This document shows, in pieces, positions 1 through 7,001 of a DNA stretch of 15,434 bases. The stretch's first letter is position 1. Every line of letters begins with the position of its first letter. The notes under the pieces were generated by a model. That model was not told the origin of the DNA and searched no databases. It worked only from the letters and a program-made list of their open reading frames with translations. Origin of the DNA: an uncultured Collinsella sp. (GTDB taxonomy: Bacteria > Actinomycetota > Coriobacteriia > Coriobacteriales > Coriobacteriaceae). The translations under genes were made by a program, and so were the position numbers. The stretch is from contig CAJMBB010000034.1 of assembly GCA_905211615.1 (NCBI GenBank), positions 1 through 15,434 of the forward strand, read 5' to 3'.

Positions 1-1559
1 CGCTCGACAACGGCCGCGTTTATCTGGACGAGGCCCTGGCCGCGCTTGCCGAGGGCGCTGTGCTTCCGGGCGATGTTGCCTTTAAGCTTCACGACACCTT
101 TGGTTTCCCCATCGACCTGACCGTCGAGATCGCCGGTACCGCTGGGCACGACGTCGACATGGATGGCTTTACCGCTTGCATGGAGGACCAGAAGGCCCGC
201 GCCCGCGCCAACGCCAAGGGCGATGCCTGGGGCAGCTTCAACGACGTGTGGGTCGAGCTTTCCGACAAGGTCGCCGCGACCGAGTTCGACGGCTATGACA
301 ACGATGTGATCGAGGGCGCCAAGGTCGTCGCCATCGTGCGCAACGGCGAGTCTGTCTATTCCGCTGCCGCCGGCGAGGACGTCGAGGTCGTGCTCGACCG
401 CACCCCGTTCTACGCCGAGATGGGCGGCCAGCAGGGCGACGCCGGCAAGCTTTCCGCCGAGGGCGTTGCACTGACCGTTTCCGATACCAAGAACCACAAC
501 GGCCTGTATGCTCACGTCGCCCACGTTGCCGAGGGCACGCTTTCTGCTGGTGCCGCTGTGACCGCCGCTCTCGACGCCGAGCGCCGTGGCTTCCTGCGCC
601 GCAACCACACCGCCACGCACCTGCTCGACGCCGCCCTTAAGCAGGTCCTGGGCGAGCACGTCTCCCAGGCCGGCTCGCTGGTGACGCCCGAGCACCTGCG
701 CTTTGACTTCACGCACTTCGAGGCCCTTTCCTCCGAGCAGCTCAAGGCTGTCGAGGACCTGGTCAACCAGCAGATTTTCGCCTCCAAGCCGGTCGTGACC
801 CGTGTCATGGGCATCGACGAGGCTAAGGCTGCCGGCGCTGTCGCTCTGTTTGGAGAGAAGTACGGCGATGTCGTCCGCGTCGTCTCCGTGGGCGCCGAGG
901 ACCAGCCGTTCTCTCGCGAGCTTTGCGGTGGCACGCACGCTGCCAATACCGCCGAGATCGGCCTGTTTAAGATTATTTCCGAGTCCTCTACGGGCTCCAA
1001 TGTCCGCCGTATCGAGGCCGTGACCTCTAAGGGCGCGCTCGACTATATGGCCGACCGCCTGGCGCTCGTTGACGCCGCCGCCGCTGCGCTCAAGTGCCGC
1101 GTCGACGAGGTTCCCGCTCGCGTGGAGAACCTGCAGGCCGAGCTGCGCGAGACGTCCAACAAGCTCAAAAAGGCGCTGACCGGTGGCTCCTCCGATGCGA
1201 TCTCCAGCGCCATCGACGGCGCTGTCGAGCTGAATGGCTACAAGCTCGTTGTTGCTGAGCTTCAGGGTCTCGAGGCTGCTGACCTGCGTAACGTTTGGGA
1301 TACCGTGCACCAGAAGGTCGCCGGTCCCGTCGCCTGCGTCGTCGCCAGCGTGACTGAGAAGGGCACCCCGGCCCTGCTCGCCGCCGGCTCCGATGACGCC
1401 GTGAAGGCCGGTTTCCATGCCGGTAACGTGATCAAGCAGATCGCGGGCCTGGTCGATGGTCGCGGTGGCGGTCGTCCCAACATGGCCCAGGCCGGTGGCA
1501 AGAACGCTGCCGGCATCGCCGATGCGCTCGCGGCCGCTAAGACCGCGCTCGGCGCCTAA
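1..1559 (+). CDS. alaS: Alanine--tRNA ligase, C-terminal part (5' end outside window)
   Basis: Charges tRNA-Ala with alanine in the cytoplasm and hydrolyses mischarged Ser/Gly-tRNA-Ala. The reading frame is open from base 3, so about 518 residues of a protein usually near 870 are visible; the catalytic core lies upstream of the window. Visible in order: the end of the tRNA-recognition region (TFGFPIDLTVEIAG), the editing domain with its zinc-binding set HTATH (fragment residues 202-206) and CGGTH (308-312), a coiled-coil stretch around residues 365-390, and the C-Ala domain with its glycine-rich GGGRPNMAQAGGKN near residue 488. All four editing-site ligands are present, so proofreading should work. 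It is followed 17 bases later by ruvX, the order seen in many actinobacteria and firmicutes. Identification is secure; only the start is missing. Confidence 0.97.
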   Translation, partial: LDNGRVYLDEALAALAEGAVLPGDVAFKLHDTFGFPIDLTVEIAGTAGHDVDMDGFTACMEDQKARARANAKGDAWGSFNDVWVELSDKVAATEFDGYDNDVIEGAKVVAIVRNGESVYSAAAGEDVEVVLDRTPFYAEMGGQQGDAGKLSAEGVALTVSDTKNHNGLYAHVAHVAEGTLSAGAAVTAALDAERRGFLRRNHTATHLLDAALKQVLGEHVSQAGSLVTPEHLRFDFTHFEALSSEQLKAVEDLVNQQIFASKPVVTRVMGIDEAKAAGAVALFGEKYGDVVRVVSVGAEDQPFSRELCGGTHAANTAEIGLFKIISESSTGSNVRRIEAVTSKGALDYMADRLALVDAAAAALKCRVDEVPARVENLQAELRETSNKLKKALTGGSSDAISSAIDGAVELNGYKLVVAELQGLEAADLRNVWDTVHQKVAGPVACVVASVTEKGTPALLAAGSDDAVKAGFHAGNVIKQIAGLVDGRGGGRPNMAQAGGKNAAGIADALAAAKTALGA

Positions 1560-1576
1560 GAATCTAAGAAGTCACT

Positions 1577-2005
1577 GTGGTCGCGCTTGCACTGGACATA
1601 GGGGAGACCAGGATTGGCATCGCCGTCTCGAGCCGTGATGGCAAGATGGCGATGCCCGTCAAGGTGCTCCCGGCCGCCGAGGTCACCGGCATGGCCAAGA
1701 CGTTCCGCTACCTGGTTGAGGACTATGAGCCCGACATCCTGGTAAGCGGACGTCCCCTGACCATGGCCGGTGAGCCCGGCCCTCAGGCCGAGCGCGTTGC
1801 CGCTGTGGCGCAAAAGATTGCCGACGAGCTCGATCTTCCGCTGGATTTTGAGGACGAGCGTCTGTCCTCGCAAGAGGCCAAGCGTATCCTGCGCGAGCAG
1901 GGCCTCAACGAAAAGCAGATGAGGGGCAAGATCGACATGATTGCCGCCAGCCTGTTTTTGCAGACGTGGCTCGATCGTAAAAACGAGGAGGTCCAGCATG
2001 CCTAG
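1577..2005 (+). CDS. ruvX: RuvX/YqgF-family Holliday junction resolvase-like nuclease
   Basis: A small RNase H-fold nuclease of the YqgF family, implicated in pre-16S rRNA 5'-end processing and proposed as a Holliday junction resolvase. It has 142 residues, the usual family size. Family motifs are in order: ALDIGETRIGIAVS at the N-terminus with the first acidic residue D7, GRPLTMAGEPGPQAERV in the middle, EDERLSSQEAKRIL (E92-E94) and KIDMIAASLFLQ with the final acidic residue D120. The catalytic acids are therefore retained. The start is a GTG chosen because translation there begins directly at the conserved first strand; no strong ribosome site precedes it, which fits coupling to alaS 17 bases upstream. 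Its 3' end overlaps mltG by 8 bases. Confidence 0.95.
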   Translation: MVALALDIGETRIGIAVSSRDGKMAMPVKVLPAAEVTGMAKTFRYLVEDYEPDILVSGRPLTMAGEPGPQAERVAAVAQKIADELDLPLDFEDERLSSQEAKRILREQGLNEKQMRGKIDMIAASLFLQTWLDRKNEEVQHA

Positions 2006-3431
2006 TGCTTCCGATCCGCGCCAACCGAATCGTACGCAGCAGCCGGCGTCACGCCCTGCCCAGCCTGGCCAGCGTCCGGCACAGCCGACGCAGCGCGCAG
2101 CTCAGTCTGCCGCGCGCCCGGTGCAGTCCTTCTCTCGCTCGGCCCAACCTGTTCAACGGACGGGTCAACAGCCTTCTGCTCGTTCGGTTCAGCATCCGGC
2201 TTCTCACGCGGCTCAGCAGCCCACTGCTCGCACGGCCCAGCCTGCAGGCGGCACCCGCTTTAAGCAGCAGGCACCTACCCAGCGAACGCAGGCCCCCCAA
2301 TCGCATTCGCATCACGCTCGCGGTTCGCATGGCGTTGCTCCGGCGACCCGCTCGAGCTACAACACGCATGCTCGTCGCGGTGCTCAAAAGAAAAGCTCCC
2401 CGGTGCCTATGATTATCGGTGGCGTCGTCGCCGTGCTTGCGCTTGTCGCGATCGCTTTCTTTGTCGTGCCGGCCGTCAAGGGCTTCTTTGCCGGTGGGGA
2501 TACGAAGGTCACGGCTGGTCAGCAGGTTACGGTAACCATTCCCGACGGTGCTTCGGGCGATACGATCGCCTCGATACTTTCCGAGAACCATATCGTCGAA
2601 AATCCCAAGGATTACTATGCGGCGGTCAAAAAGCTCAACGCCGATATGTCGCTCAAGCCTGGTACTTATTCGTTCACCACGCTCATGGACGCGACCAAGG
2701 TTGTTCAGCAGCTCATGGAAGGCCCCAACGCGGGCTCTAATGCGCTGACTATCCCTGAGGGTCTAACGGTCGATCAAGTCGCCGACCGTGTGGCCCAGGC
2801 CTATGACAGTATCTCTAAGGAAGACTTCCTCAACCAGGCCAAGGCCTCCAACTACGTGGACGACTATAGCTTCCTTAAGGGTGCCGCCAACGATTCGCTC
2901 GAGGGTTTCTTGTTCCCCAAGACCTATTCGTTGGGCGATTCGCCGACGGCCGATGACGTGATTCGCGCTATGCTCGATCAGTTTAAGACCGAGTACAAGT
3001 CGCTTGACTTTGCGAGCTGCGAAGCCAAGATCAAGGAGCGCTACGGTGTGGAGATGTCCGACTACGACATCGTCAACTTGGCCTCTATCGTTGAGCGCGA
3101 GGGCCTCAACGCCGACCAGCGCGCGCACGTGGCCTCGGTCTTCTACAACCGCCTTGCCAGCAAGCTCAACGGTCTGCGCTATCTCAATAGCGATGCGACC
3201 ATGATGTATGTCACCGGTGGCGAGGTTACCGCCGACGACCTGCAGAGCGATAGTCCGTATAACACCTATAAGCACGAGGGTCTGCCACCCACGCCCATCT
3301 GCTCTCCGTCGCTCGAGGCACTCAAGGCCACGCTTGATCCGACCGACTCCGATGACCTGTATTTCTACATTACGCAGGACGAGGAGTACTTCTCGCAAAC
3401 CTACGAAGAGCATCAACAGTCTTGGAATTAA
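1998..3431 (+). CDS. mltG: Endolytic murein transglycosylase MltG (YceG-like)
   Basis: Membrane-anchored lytic transglycosylase that cuts nascent peptidoglycan strands and sets glycan length. It has 477 residues. Layout: a cytoplasmic tail of about 130 residues rich in Q, P, R, A and S with near-repeats such as RPAQPGQ and RPAQPTQ; one membrane segment at about 137-165 (PMIIGGVVAVLALVAIAFF); a LysM-like region; then the YceG catalytic domain with ASIVEREG, where E366 is the expected catalytic glutamate, LRYLNSDATMMYV, and SPYNTYKHEGLPPTPI near the C-terminus. The ATG at 1998 is chosen because GAGGAGG (1985-1991) sits 6 bases upstream; an ATG at 1941 in frame lies inside ruvX and has no such site. 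The tail is longer and more biased than the short cytoplasmic part of E. coli MltG. Function is secure, the role of the tail is unknown. Confidence 0.95.
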   Translation: MPSASDPRQPNRTQQPASRPAQPGQRPAQPTQRAAQSAARPVQSFSRSAQPVQRTGQQPSARSVQHPASHAAQQPTARTAQPAGGTRFKQQAPTQRTQAPQSHSHHARGSHGVAPATRSSYNTHARRGAQKKSSPVPMIIGGVVAVLALVAIAFFVVPAVKGFFAGGDTKVTAGQQVTVTIPDGASGDTIASILSENHIVENPKDYYAAVKKLNADMSLKPGTYSFTTLMDATKVVQQLMEGPNAGSNALTIPEGLTVDQVADRVAQAYDSISKEDFLNQAKASNYVDDYSFLKGAANDSLEGFLFPKTYSLGDSPTADDVIRAMLDQFKTEYKSLDFASCEAKIKERYGVEMSDYDIVNLASIVEREGLNADQRAHVASVFYNRLASKLNGLRYLNSDATMMYVTGGEVTADDLQSDSPYNTYKHEGLPPTPICSPSLEALKATLDPTDSDDLYFYITQDEEYFSQTYEEHQQSWN

Positions 3432-3432
3432 C

Positions 3433-3930
3433 ATGAGGATTTTTAGCCCCAAACGATACGTTGCCTCGGTCGATCGCATCGACCTTGATACCCTGTGGGC
3501 CGACGGCAAACGCGCCATTCTGCTCGATCGCGATAACACCCTGGTGCCGCGCGACACCGAGCAGGTTCCCGCCGCGGTTTCCGCCTGGCTCGATGCCGCC
3601 CGCGCCAAAGGCTTTAAGCTGTGCATGGTGTCCAACAACTGGCATCGCGACCAGGTCATGAGCTCTGCGCGTGAGCTGGGACTCGAGGCCATCAGCCACG
3701 CCATGAAGCCGGCGCCGTTTGCCCTCAAGGCGGGTCTTAAGCGCCTCGGCGCCACGGCCGACGAGGCGGTGCTGATCGGTGATCAGCTCTACACGGACGT
3801 GTGGAGCGGCAACTTCGCCGGCGTCGATACCATCCTGGTAAAGCCGCAGGCGACGCAGGACCTGTGGTATACGCAGATCTTCCGTATCTTTGAGCGCCGG
3901 GCCCTTCGCGACCTTCCCTGCGAGGAATAG
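3433..3930 (+). CDS. yqeG: YqeG family HAD IIIA-type phosphatase
   Basis: A 165-residue haloacid dehalogenase-superfamily protein. HAD motif I is LDRDNTLV (D32 nucleophile, D34 acid/base), motif II is the SNN of MVSNNWHRD, motif III the lysine of HAMKPAP, and motif IV GDQLYTDVW. This compact set without a large cap is typical of the YqeG group, whose physiological substrate is poorly established. The ATG starts one base after the mltG stop and no Shine-Dalgarno sequence is visible, so translation is probably coupled to mltG. In Bacillus yqeG lies close to aroE, and here it lies just before aroK; in mycobacteria the gene after mltG is aroE itself. The family assignment is firm, the substrate unknown. 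Confidence 0.9.
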   Translation: MRIFSPKRYVASVDRIDLDTLWADGKRAILLDRDNTLVPRDTEQVPAAVSAWLDAARAKGFKLCMVSNNWHRDQVMSSARELGLEAISHAMKPAPFALKAGLKRLGATADEAVLIGDQLYTDVWSGNFAGVDTILVKPQATQDLWYTQIFRIFERRALRDLPCEE

Positions 3931-3938
3931 GTCTCGCT

Positions 3939-4472
3939 ATGTCCCAGCACACCAAACACGGCTGCGACCATATCTTCTTTATCGGCTTTTTGGGCGCGGG
4001 CAAGTCGACGCTCGCGCGCAACGTCGGCACCATGTTCAAGCGGCGTTTTATCGATACCGACCGCCTGGTCGTGCGCCGTTGCGGCAAGTCGGTAACCGAG
4101 ATTTTTGAGACCGAGGGCGAGGATCGTTTTCGCGAGCTCGAGACCTCGGCGCTCCGTTCGCTCCAAAGTGAGCGCAGCCTGTTGGTTTCGTGCGGGGGCG
4201 GTATCGTCGAGACACCGGTGAATATTGAGCTGATGCACGAAATGGGTACGTGCGTGTACCTCGAGGGCGACTTCGAGGATTCGATTCGCCAGATTCGTCG
4301 GTCCGACACGCGCCCCGATTTCCGCTCGCCTGAGCATGCCGCGCGCCTGTTTGAGCATCGCCGTCCGCTGTATCGCCAGGCTGCCGACCTTACCCTTGAT
4401 ATTCGCAACAAGTCCTTCGAGGACGTTTCCTACCTTTGTGCCGAGATGCTTTTGGAGCGTGGGCTGCTATGA
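3939..4472 (+). CDS. aroK: Shikimate kinase
   Basis: Phosphorylates shikimate to shikimate 3-phosphate using ATP, the fifth step toward chorismate. It has 177 residues, as usual. Walker A is GFLGAGKST (16-24); the substrate-binding residues are present as FIDTD (D39, D41), DRFRELE (R65) and CGGG (85-88); the adenine/lid side shows DTRPDF (R125) and RRPLYRQAADL (R142). All residues generally needed for activity can be seen. The ATG follows yqeG by 8 bases with GAGGA/AGG upstream. The 3' end overlaps the next gene in an ATGA junction, implying tightly coupled synthesis with the aroB homologue. What shikimate it would use is unclear, since that partner looks catalytically dead. Confidence 0.93.
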   Translation: MSQHTKHGCDHIFFIGFLGAGKSTLARNVGTMFKRRFIDTDRLVVRRCGKSVTEIFETEGEDRFRELETSALRSLQSERSLLVSCGGGIVETPVNIELMHEMGTCVYLEGDFEDSIRQIRRSDTRPDFRSPEHAARLFEHRRPLYRQAADLTLDIRNKSFEDVSYLCAEMLLERGLL

Positions 4473-5578
4473 TTCGCCGTCAACTGATCAATTTCCAAAA
4501 CCGCAGCGTCGATGTCCGTGTCGGATTGGGTGCGTTCGATGAGCTGTCGCGTATGTTTGCCTCGGCCGTGGGCAAGCCTAAGCGCGCGATGGTCGTTTGG
4601 AACACCGCCACATCCGAGCGTTTTGGTGAAGTCGTCGAGCATGCGCTGGTCGACGCCGGTTTTGCCGTGTCGCCGCTAGTCCTCGAGGTTTCGCCTGCTG
4701 GTGCCACGCTGGCCGATGCTGATGCTATCTTTGGCGCCCTGTCTGCCAACGGCGTTACCTGCGACGATCTGGTTGTCGCCGTTGGCGATGCCGCAACCTG
4801 CTCGGTTGTTAGCTGGTGCGCCAACCAGTGGTGTGGCCGAACCGAGTGCGCGCTGCTGCCGACGACCTTCGACGCCATGCTCACGGTCGCGACGACCATG
4901 AAGCCGCTTGTCGCCTCGTCGGCCAATGCGCTTCCCGCTATCGCGTTCCGTCCCGAACCGGGTTTGGTCGTGTGTGACCTCGATCTTGTTCGCGAGGCGG
5001 ACCCCGAGGACCTCAAGTTCGGCTATGCGGTACTTGTTGGCACCATGCTTTCGAGCAGCAAGTCCCGCTGGAATCAGTTTATTGAGACCGTCCCCGAGAT
5101 TCTCGCGGGCGAGGAGGTCGCGCTCGTCAATGCCGTTCAATGGTCTCAGACTGCTCGCAAGGACGTACTGATGGCCACGAACCCGAGCGCCCGCCATGCG
5201 CTCGATTTTGGCAAGACGGGGGAGCGTACCTTGCGCGCTTGCTTGGGCGATGCCGCTTCGCAGGTCCCTGCCTACCAGCTGTTGTCCGAGGGCATGCGCT
5301 TTGAGGCGCGCCTTGCCCACGACGCCTGCGACTTCGATATCGATTACGTCTTTGAGGTCGATGACTGTCTGGAGGACTTTGGTATCGAGGAACTTGCCTT
5401 CGATCTGGAGCCTGCCGCATATATCGAGGAGTTCCGCAGACAGCAGTTCGCGCGCTCAAACCGCAGCATGCTGCCGCTGCCCGCGGCACTCGGCGCCATT
5501 CGCCTAACGAACGTTGAGGACGAGGTTCTTGAGCGCCATGCTCACGCCTACTTGGCTTCTCGTAAAGAACTTCTCTAA
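4469..5578 (+). CDS. aroB: Degenerate 3-dehydroquinate synthase homologue (probable pseudoenzyme)
   Basis: An intact 369-residue frame that aligns over its length with AroB, which converts DAHP to 3-dehydroquinate using NAD and a divalent metal. Family landmarks remain: DDLVVAVGD, ALLPTTFDA, AFRPEP for the usual AFHQP, RHALDFG for RxxLNFG, and a matching C-terminal helical part. The active site does not survive. The NAD loop GGGVVGD reads GDAATCS (106-112). Metal ligand E of AEVIKYG reads V188 and its lysine G191. The two histidines of NFGHTFGH read K249 and R253, and the HGEAV histidine reads S273. GGKT reads TMKP, keeping only K145. The ATG at 4469 overlaps the aroK stop; an in-frame GTG-type start further upstream would lie within aroK. 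No frameshift or stop is seen, so selection for a protein continues. Catalysis as AroB is unlikely; the real role is unknown. Confidence 0.85.
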   Translation: MIRRQLINFQNRSVDVRVGLGAFDELSRMFASAVGKPKRAMVVWNTATSERFGEVVEHALVDAGFAVSPLVLEVSPAGATLADADAIFGALSANGVTCDDLVVAVGDAATCSVVSWCANQWCGRTECALLPTTFDAMLTVATTMKPLVASSANALPAIAFRPEPGLVVCDLDLVREADPEDLKFGYAVLVGTMLSSSKSRWNQFIETVPEILAGEEVALVNAVQWSQTARKDVLMATNPSARHALDFGKTGERTLRACLGDAASQVPAYQLLSEGMRFEARLAHDACDFDIDYVFEVDDCLEDFGIEELAFDLEPAAYIEEFRRQQFARSNRSMLPLPAALGAIRLTNVEDEVLERHAHAYLASRKELL

Positions 5579-5584
5579 GATTTA

Positions 5585-5610
5585 TTGACTTCCATCGTCT
5601 TTCGTATCAT
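5585..5610 (+). promoter_or_regulatory. Possible promoter for pepQ
   Basis: TTGACT (5585-5590) and TATCAT (5605-5610) resemble -35 and -10 hexamers but the spacer is only 14 bases, shorter than the usual 16-18. If used, transcription would start near 5617, exactly at the foot of the hairpin described at 5616-5678. It is the only promoter-like pair seen in the 132-base gap after the aroB homologue. Confidence 0.3.
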
Positions 5611-5615
5611 GTTGA

Positions 5616-5678
5616 GGGGCGGGTTTTCAATCGGTTGCGGATCGCATGCGATTCCGTCGTTCGGTTGAGACCCGTCCC
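5616..5678 (+). promoter_or_regulatory. Long imperfect hairpin in the pepQ leader
   Basis: GGGGCGGGTTTTCAA (5616-5630) can pair with TTGAGACCCGTCCC (5665-5678), giving about 14 pairs with two G-U pairs and one bulge. The enclosed segment holds a perfect 12-base palindrome ATCGCATGCGAT (5641-5652) flanked by further complementary bases. No T-tract follows, so it is not a standard terminator of the upstream operon. It ends about 20 bases before the pepQ ribosome site and may act in RNA stability, attenuation or protein binding. Confidence 0.55.
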
Positions 5679-5710
5679 GTCTATCTTGAGACAACAAGAA
5701 AGGAATCTGC

Positions 5711-6841
5711 ATGTCTGAGTTTGCTGCCGGTCCTGCCGGTCGTATCGAGCGTGTCCGTGCCCTGATGGCCGAGCGTGGCTACGATGCCATCGTGGTGCGC
5801 GACGAGGCCAACCTTCGTTGGCTTACGGGCGTGAAGGGCGTCTTCGACTACACCTTCGAGTTCCCGCACGCTGCGTTTATTACGGTCGACCAGTGCCTGT
5901 TCCACACCGACTCGCGCTACCTCAACAGCTTTGAGGAGAACACGCCCGCCGGCAGCCCCTGGGTCTACGACATGGACGAGGGTACCATCCCCGGCTGGGT
6001 CGCCGGCAAGATTGCGGCTAACAAGTGCCGTGTCTGTGCTGTCGAGGACGATATGCAGATTAACTTCTACCAGGGTATTCAGCGCGGCCTGGAGGACCGT
6101 TCCGTCGCCTGCATGCTGCCGCTGATGCACGACGACATCCGCAAGATGCGCGCCATCAAGGATGCCGAGGAGATCGAGCTCATGCGCCATGCACAGTCGA
6201 TCACTGACACCGCCTTCCAGCACATGCTCGGCTTTATTAAGCCCGGTATGACCGAGAAGCAGGTTCGCAACGAGCTCGAGAACTTTATGTTCGCCAACGG
6301 CGCCGACAGCCTGGCCTTCGGCTCCATTGTGGCGAGCGGCCCCAACACCGCCAACCCGCATGCCGTGCCGAGTGACCGTGTCATCGAGAAGGGCGACTTC
6401 GTCCTCATGGATTACGGCGCGGGCTACTGCGATTACCGCTCCGATATGACGCGCACTGTCGTGATGGGCGAGCCCACCCAGGAGCAGCTCGACCTGTACG
6501 CACTCGTGCGCCGCACGCACGAGGAGTGCGTCGCCGCCATCCATCCGGGCGTTGAGGGTAACGACATCTTCAAACTTTCCAAGAAGATCATCGGCGATGC
6601 CGGCTATGGTGATTACTACAACCATGGTCTGGGCCACGGCGTGGGCATCGACATCCACGAGCTGCCCAACTTCAACCGCAGCAAGAACACCATCGAGATC
6701 GGCTCGGTTGTCACCATGGAGCCCGGCGTCTACCTGCCCGGCGTGGGCGGCGTGCGCCTTGAGGACTACGGCGTGGTCACCGAGAACGGCTACGAGCCCT
6801 TCACCAAGACCCCGCACGACCTGCACGTTATCGACTGCTAG
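5711..6841 (+). CDS. pepQ: M24-family Xaa-Pro peptidase (aminopeptidase P / prolidase type)
   Basis: A cytoplasmic dimetal peptidase that releases residues in front of proline or splits X-Pro dipeptides. It has 376 residues: a creatinase-like N-terminal domain (about 1-140, with ANLRWLTGVKG) and a pita-bread C-terminal domain. All five metal ligands are visible: D234 and D245 in the DYGAGYCDYRSDMTRT region, H309 in HGLGHGVGIDIHE, E337 in TMEPGVY and E351 in RLEDYG. The ATG has AAAGGA 6 bases upstream. It lies between the aroB homologue and efp, the actinobacterial position of pepQ, and ends in its own hairpin terminator. The metal-ligand set does not tell aminopeptidase P from prolidase, so the symbol rests on synteny. 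Confidence 0.92.
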   Translation: MSEFAAGPAGRIERVRALMAERGYDAIVVRDEANLRWLTGVKGVFDYTFEFPHAAFITVDQCLFHTDSRYLNSFEENTPAGSPWVYDMDEGTIPGWVAGKIAANKCRVCAVEDDMQINFYQGIQRGLEDRSVACMLPLMHDDIRKMRAIKDAEEIELMRHAQSITDTAFQHMLGFIKPGMTEKQVRNELENFMFANGADSLAFGSIVASGPNTANPHAVPSDRVIEKGDFVLMDYGAGYCDYRSDMTRTVVMGEPTQEQLDLYALVRRTHEECVAAIHPGVEGNDIFKLSKKIIGDAGYGDYYNHGLGHGVGIDIHELPNFNRSKNTIEIGSVVTMEPGVYLPGVGGVRLEDYGVVTENGYEPFTKTPHDLHVIDC

Positions 6842-6855
6842 TCTACTTCGGTAGA
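6842..6855 (+). other. Small UUCG-loop hairpin directly after the pepQ stop
   Basis: TCTAC-TTCG-GTAGA forms a five-pair stem closed by a UUCG tetraloop, starting one base after the pepQ stop codon. UUCG loops are very stable in RNA. It may protect the 3' end or assist the terminator that follows at 6865. Confidence 0.5.
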
Positions 6856-6864
6856 TAGTTTGGG

Positions 6865-6907
6865 GCGGGGCGTTCGGATCGATTCGGACGCCCCGCGTTC
6901 TCTTTTT
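6865..6907 (+). terminator. Rho-independent terminator after pepQ
   Basis: GCGGGGCGTTCG pairs with CGGACGCCCCGC (12 pairs, one G-U) around an 8-base loop, followed by GTTCTCTTTTT. This separates pepQ transcription from efp. Confidence 0.88.
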
Positions 6908-6938
6908 ATGCGCTCGCTGCAGGCGCCGTCTGCAAGTG

Positions 6939-6944
6939 TATAAT
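6939..6944 (+). promoter_or_regulatory. Promoter -10 element for the efp operon
   Basis: A perfect TATAAT lies 58 bases before the efp start, directly behind the pepQ terminator. The -35 region at about 6916-6921 (GCTGCA) is poor, and the TG directly before the hexamer lacks the usual one-base offset of an extended -10. Predicted start of transcription is near 6951, leaving a leader of about 50 bases. Confidence 0.65.
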
Positions 6945-7001
6945 TTCTGTCGTATGTAATTTGGACGCTTGTGCGTTCTGCCCATAACAAGAAAGGTCGC
7001 T

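Noticed and set aside
1941..1997. Upstream in-frame ATG that would lengthen MltG by 19 residues
   Set aside because: It lies within ruvX, lacks a ribosome site, and the ATG at 1998 has GAGGAGG at ideal spacing.
3208..3432. Longer in-frame start for the YqeG protein inside mltG
   Set aside because: The additional residues are Arg/Ser/Pro-rich out-of-frame mltG sequence; MRIFSPKRYV at 3433 matches the family start.
2763..3755. Minus-strand frame opposite mltG and yqeG
   Set aside because: It crosses two real genes and shows no family features; it is a codon-bias shadow.
5616..5678. Hairpin considered as terminator for the aroB homologue
   Set aside because: No T-tract follows the 3' arm, so it is reported as a leader structure instead.
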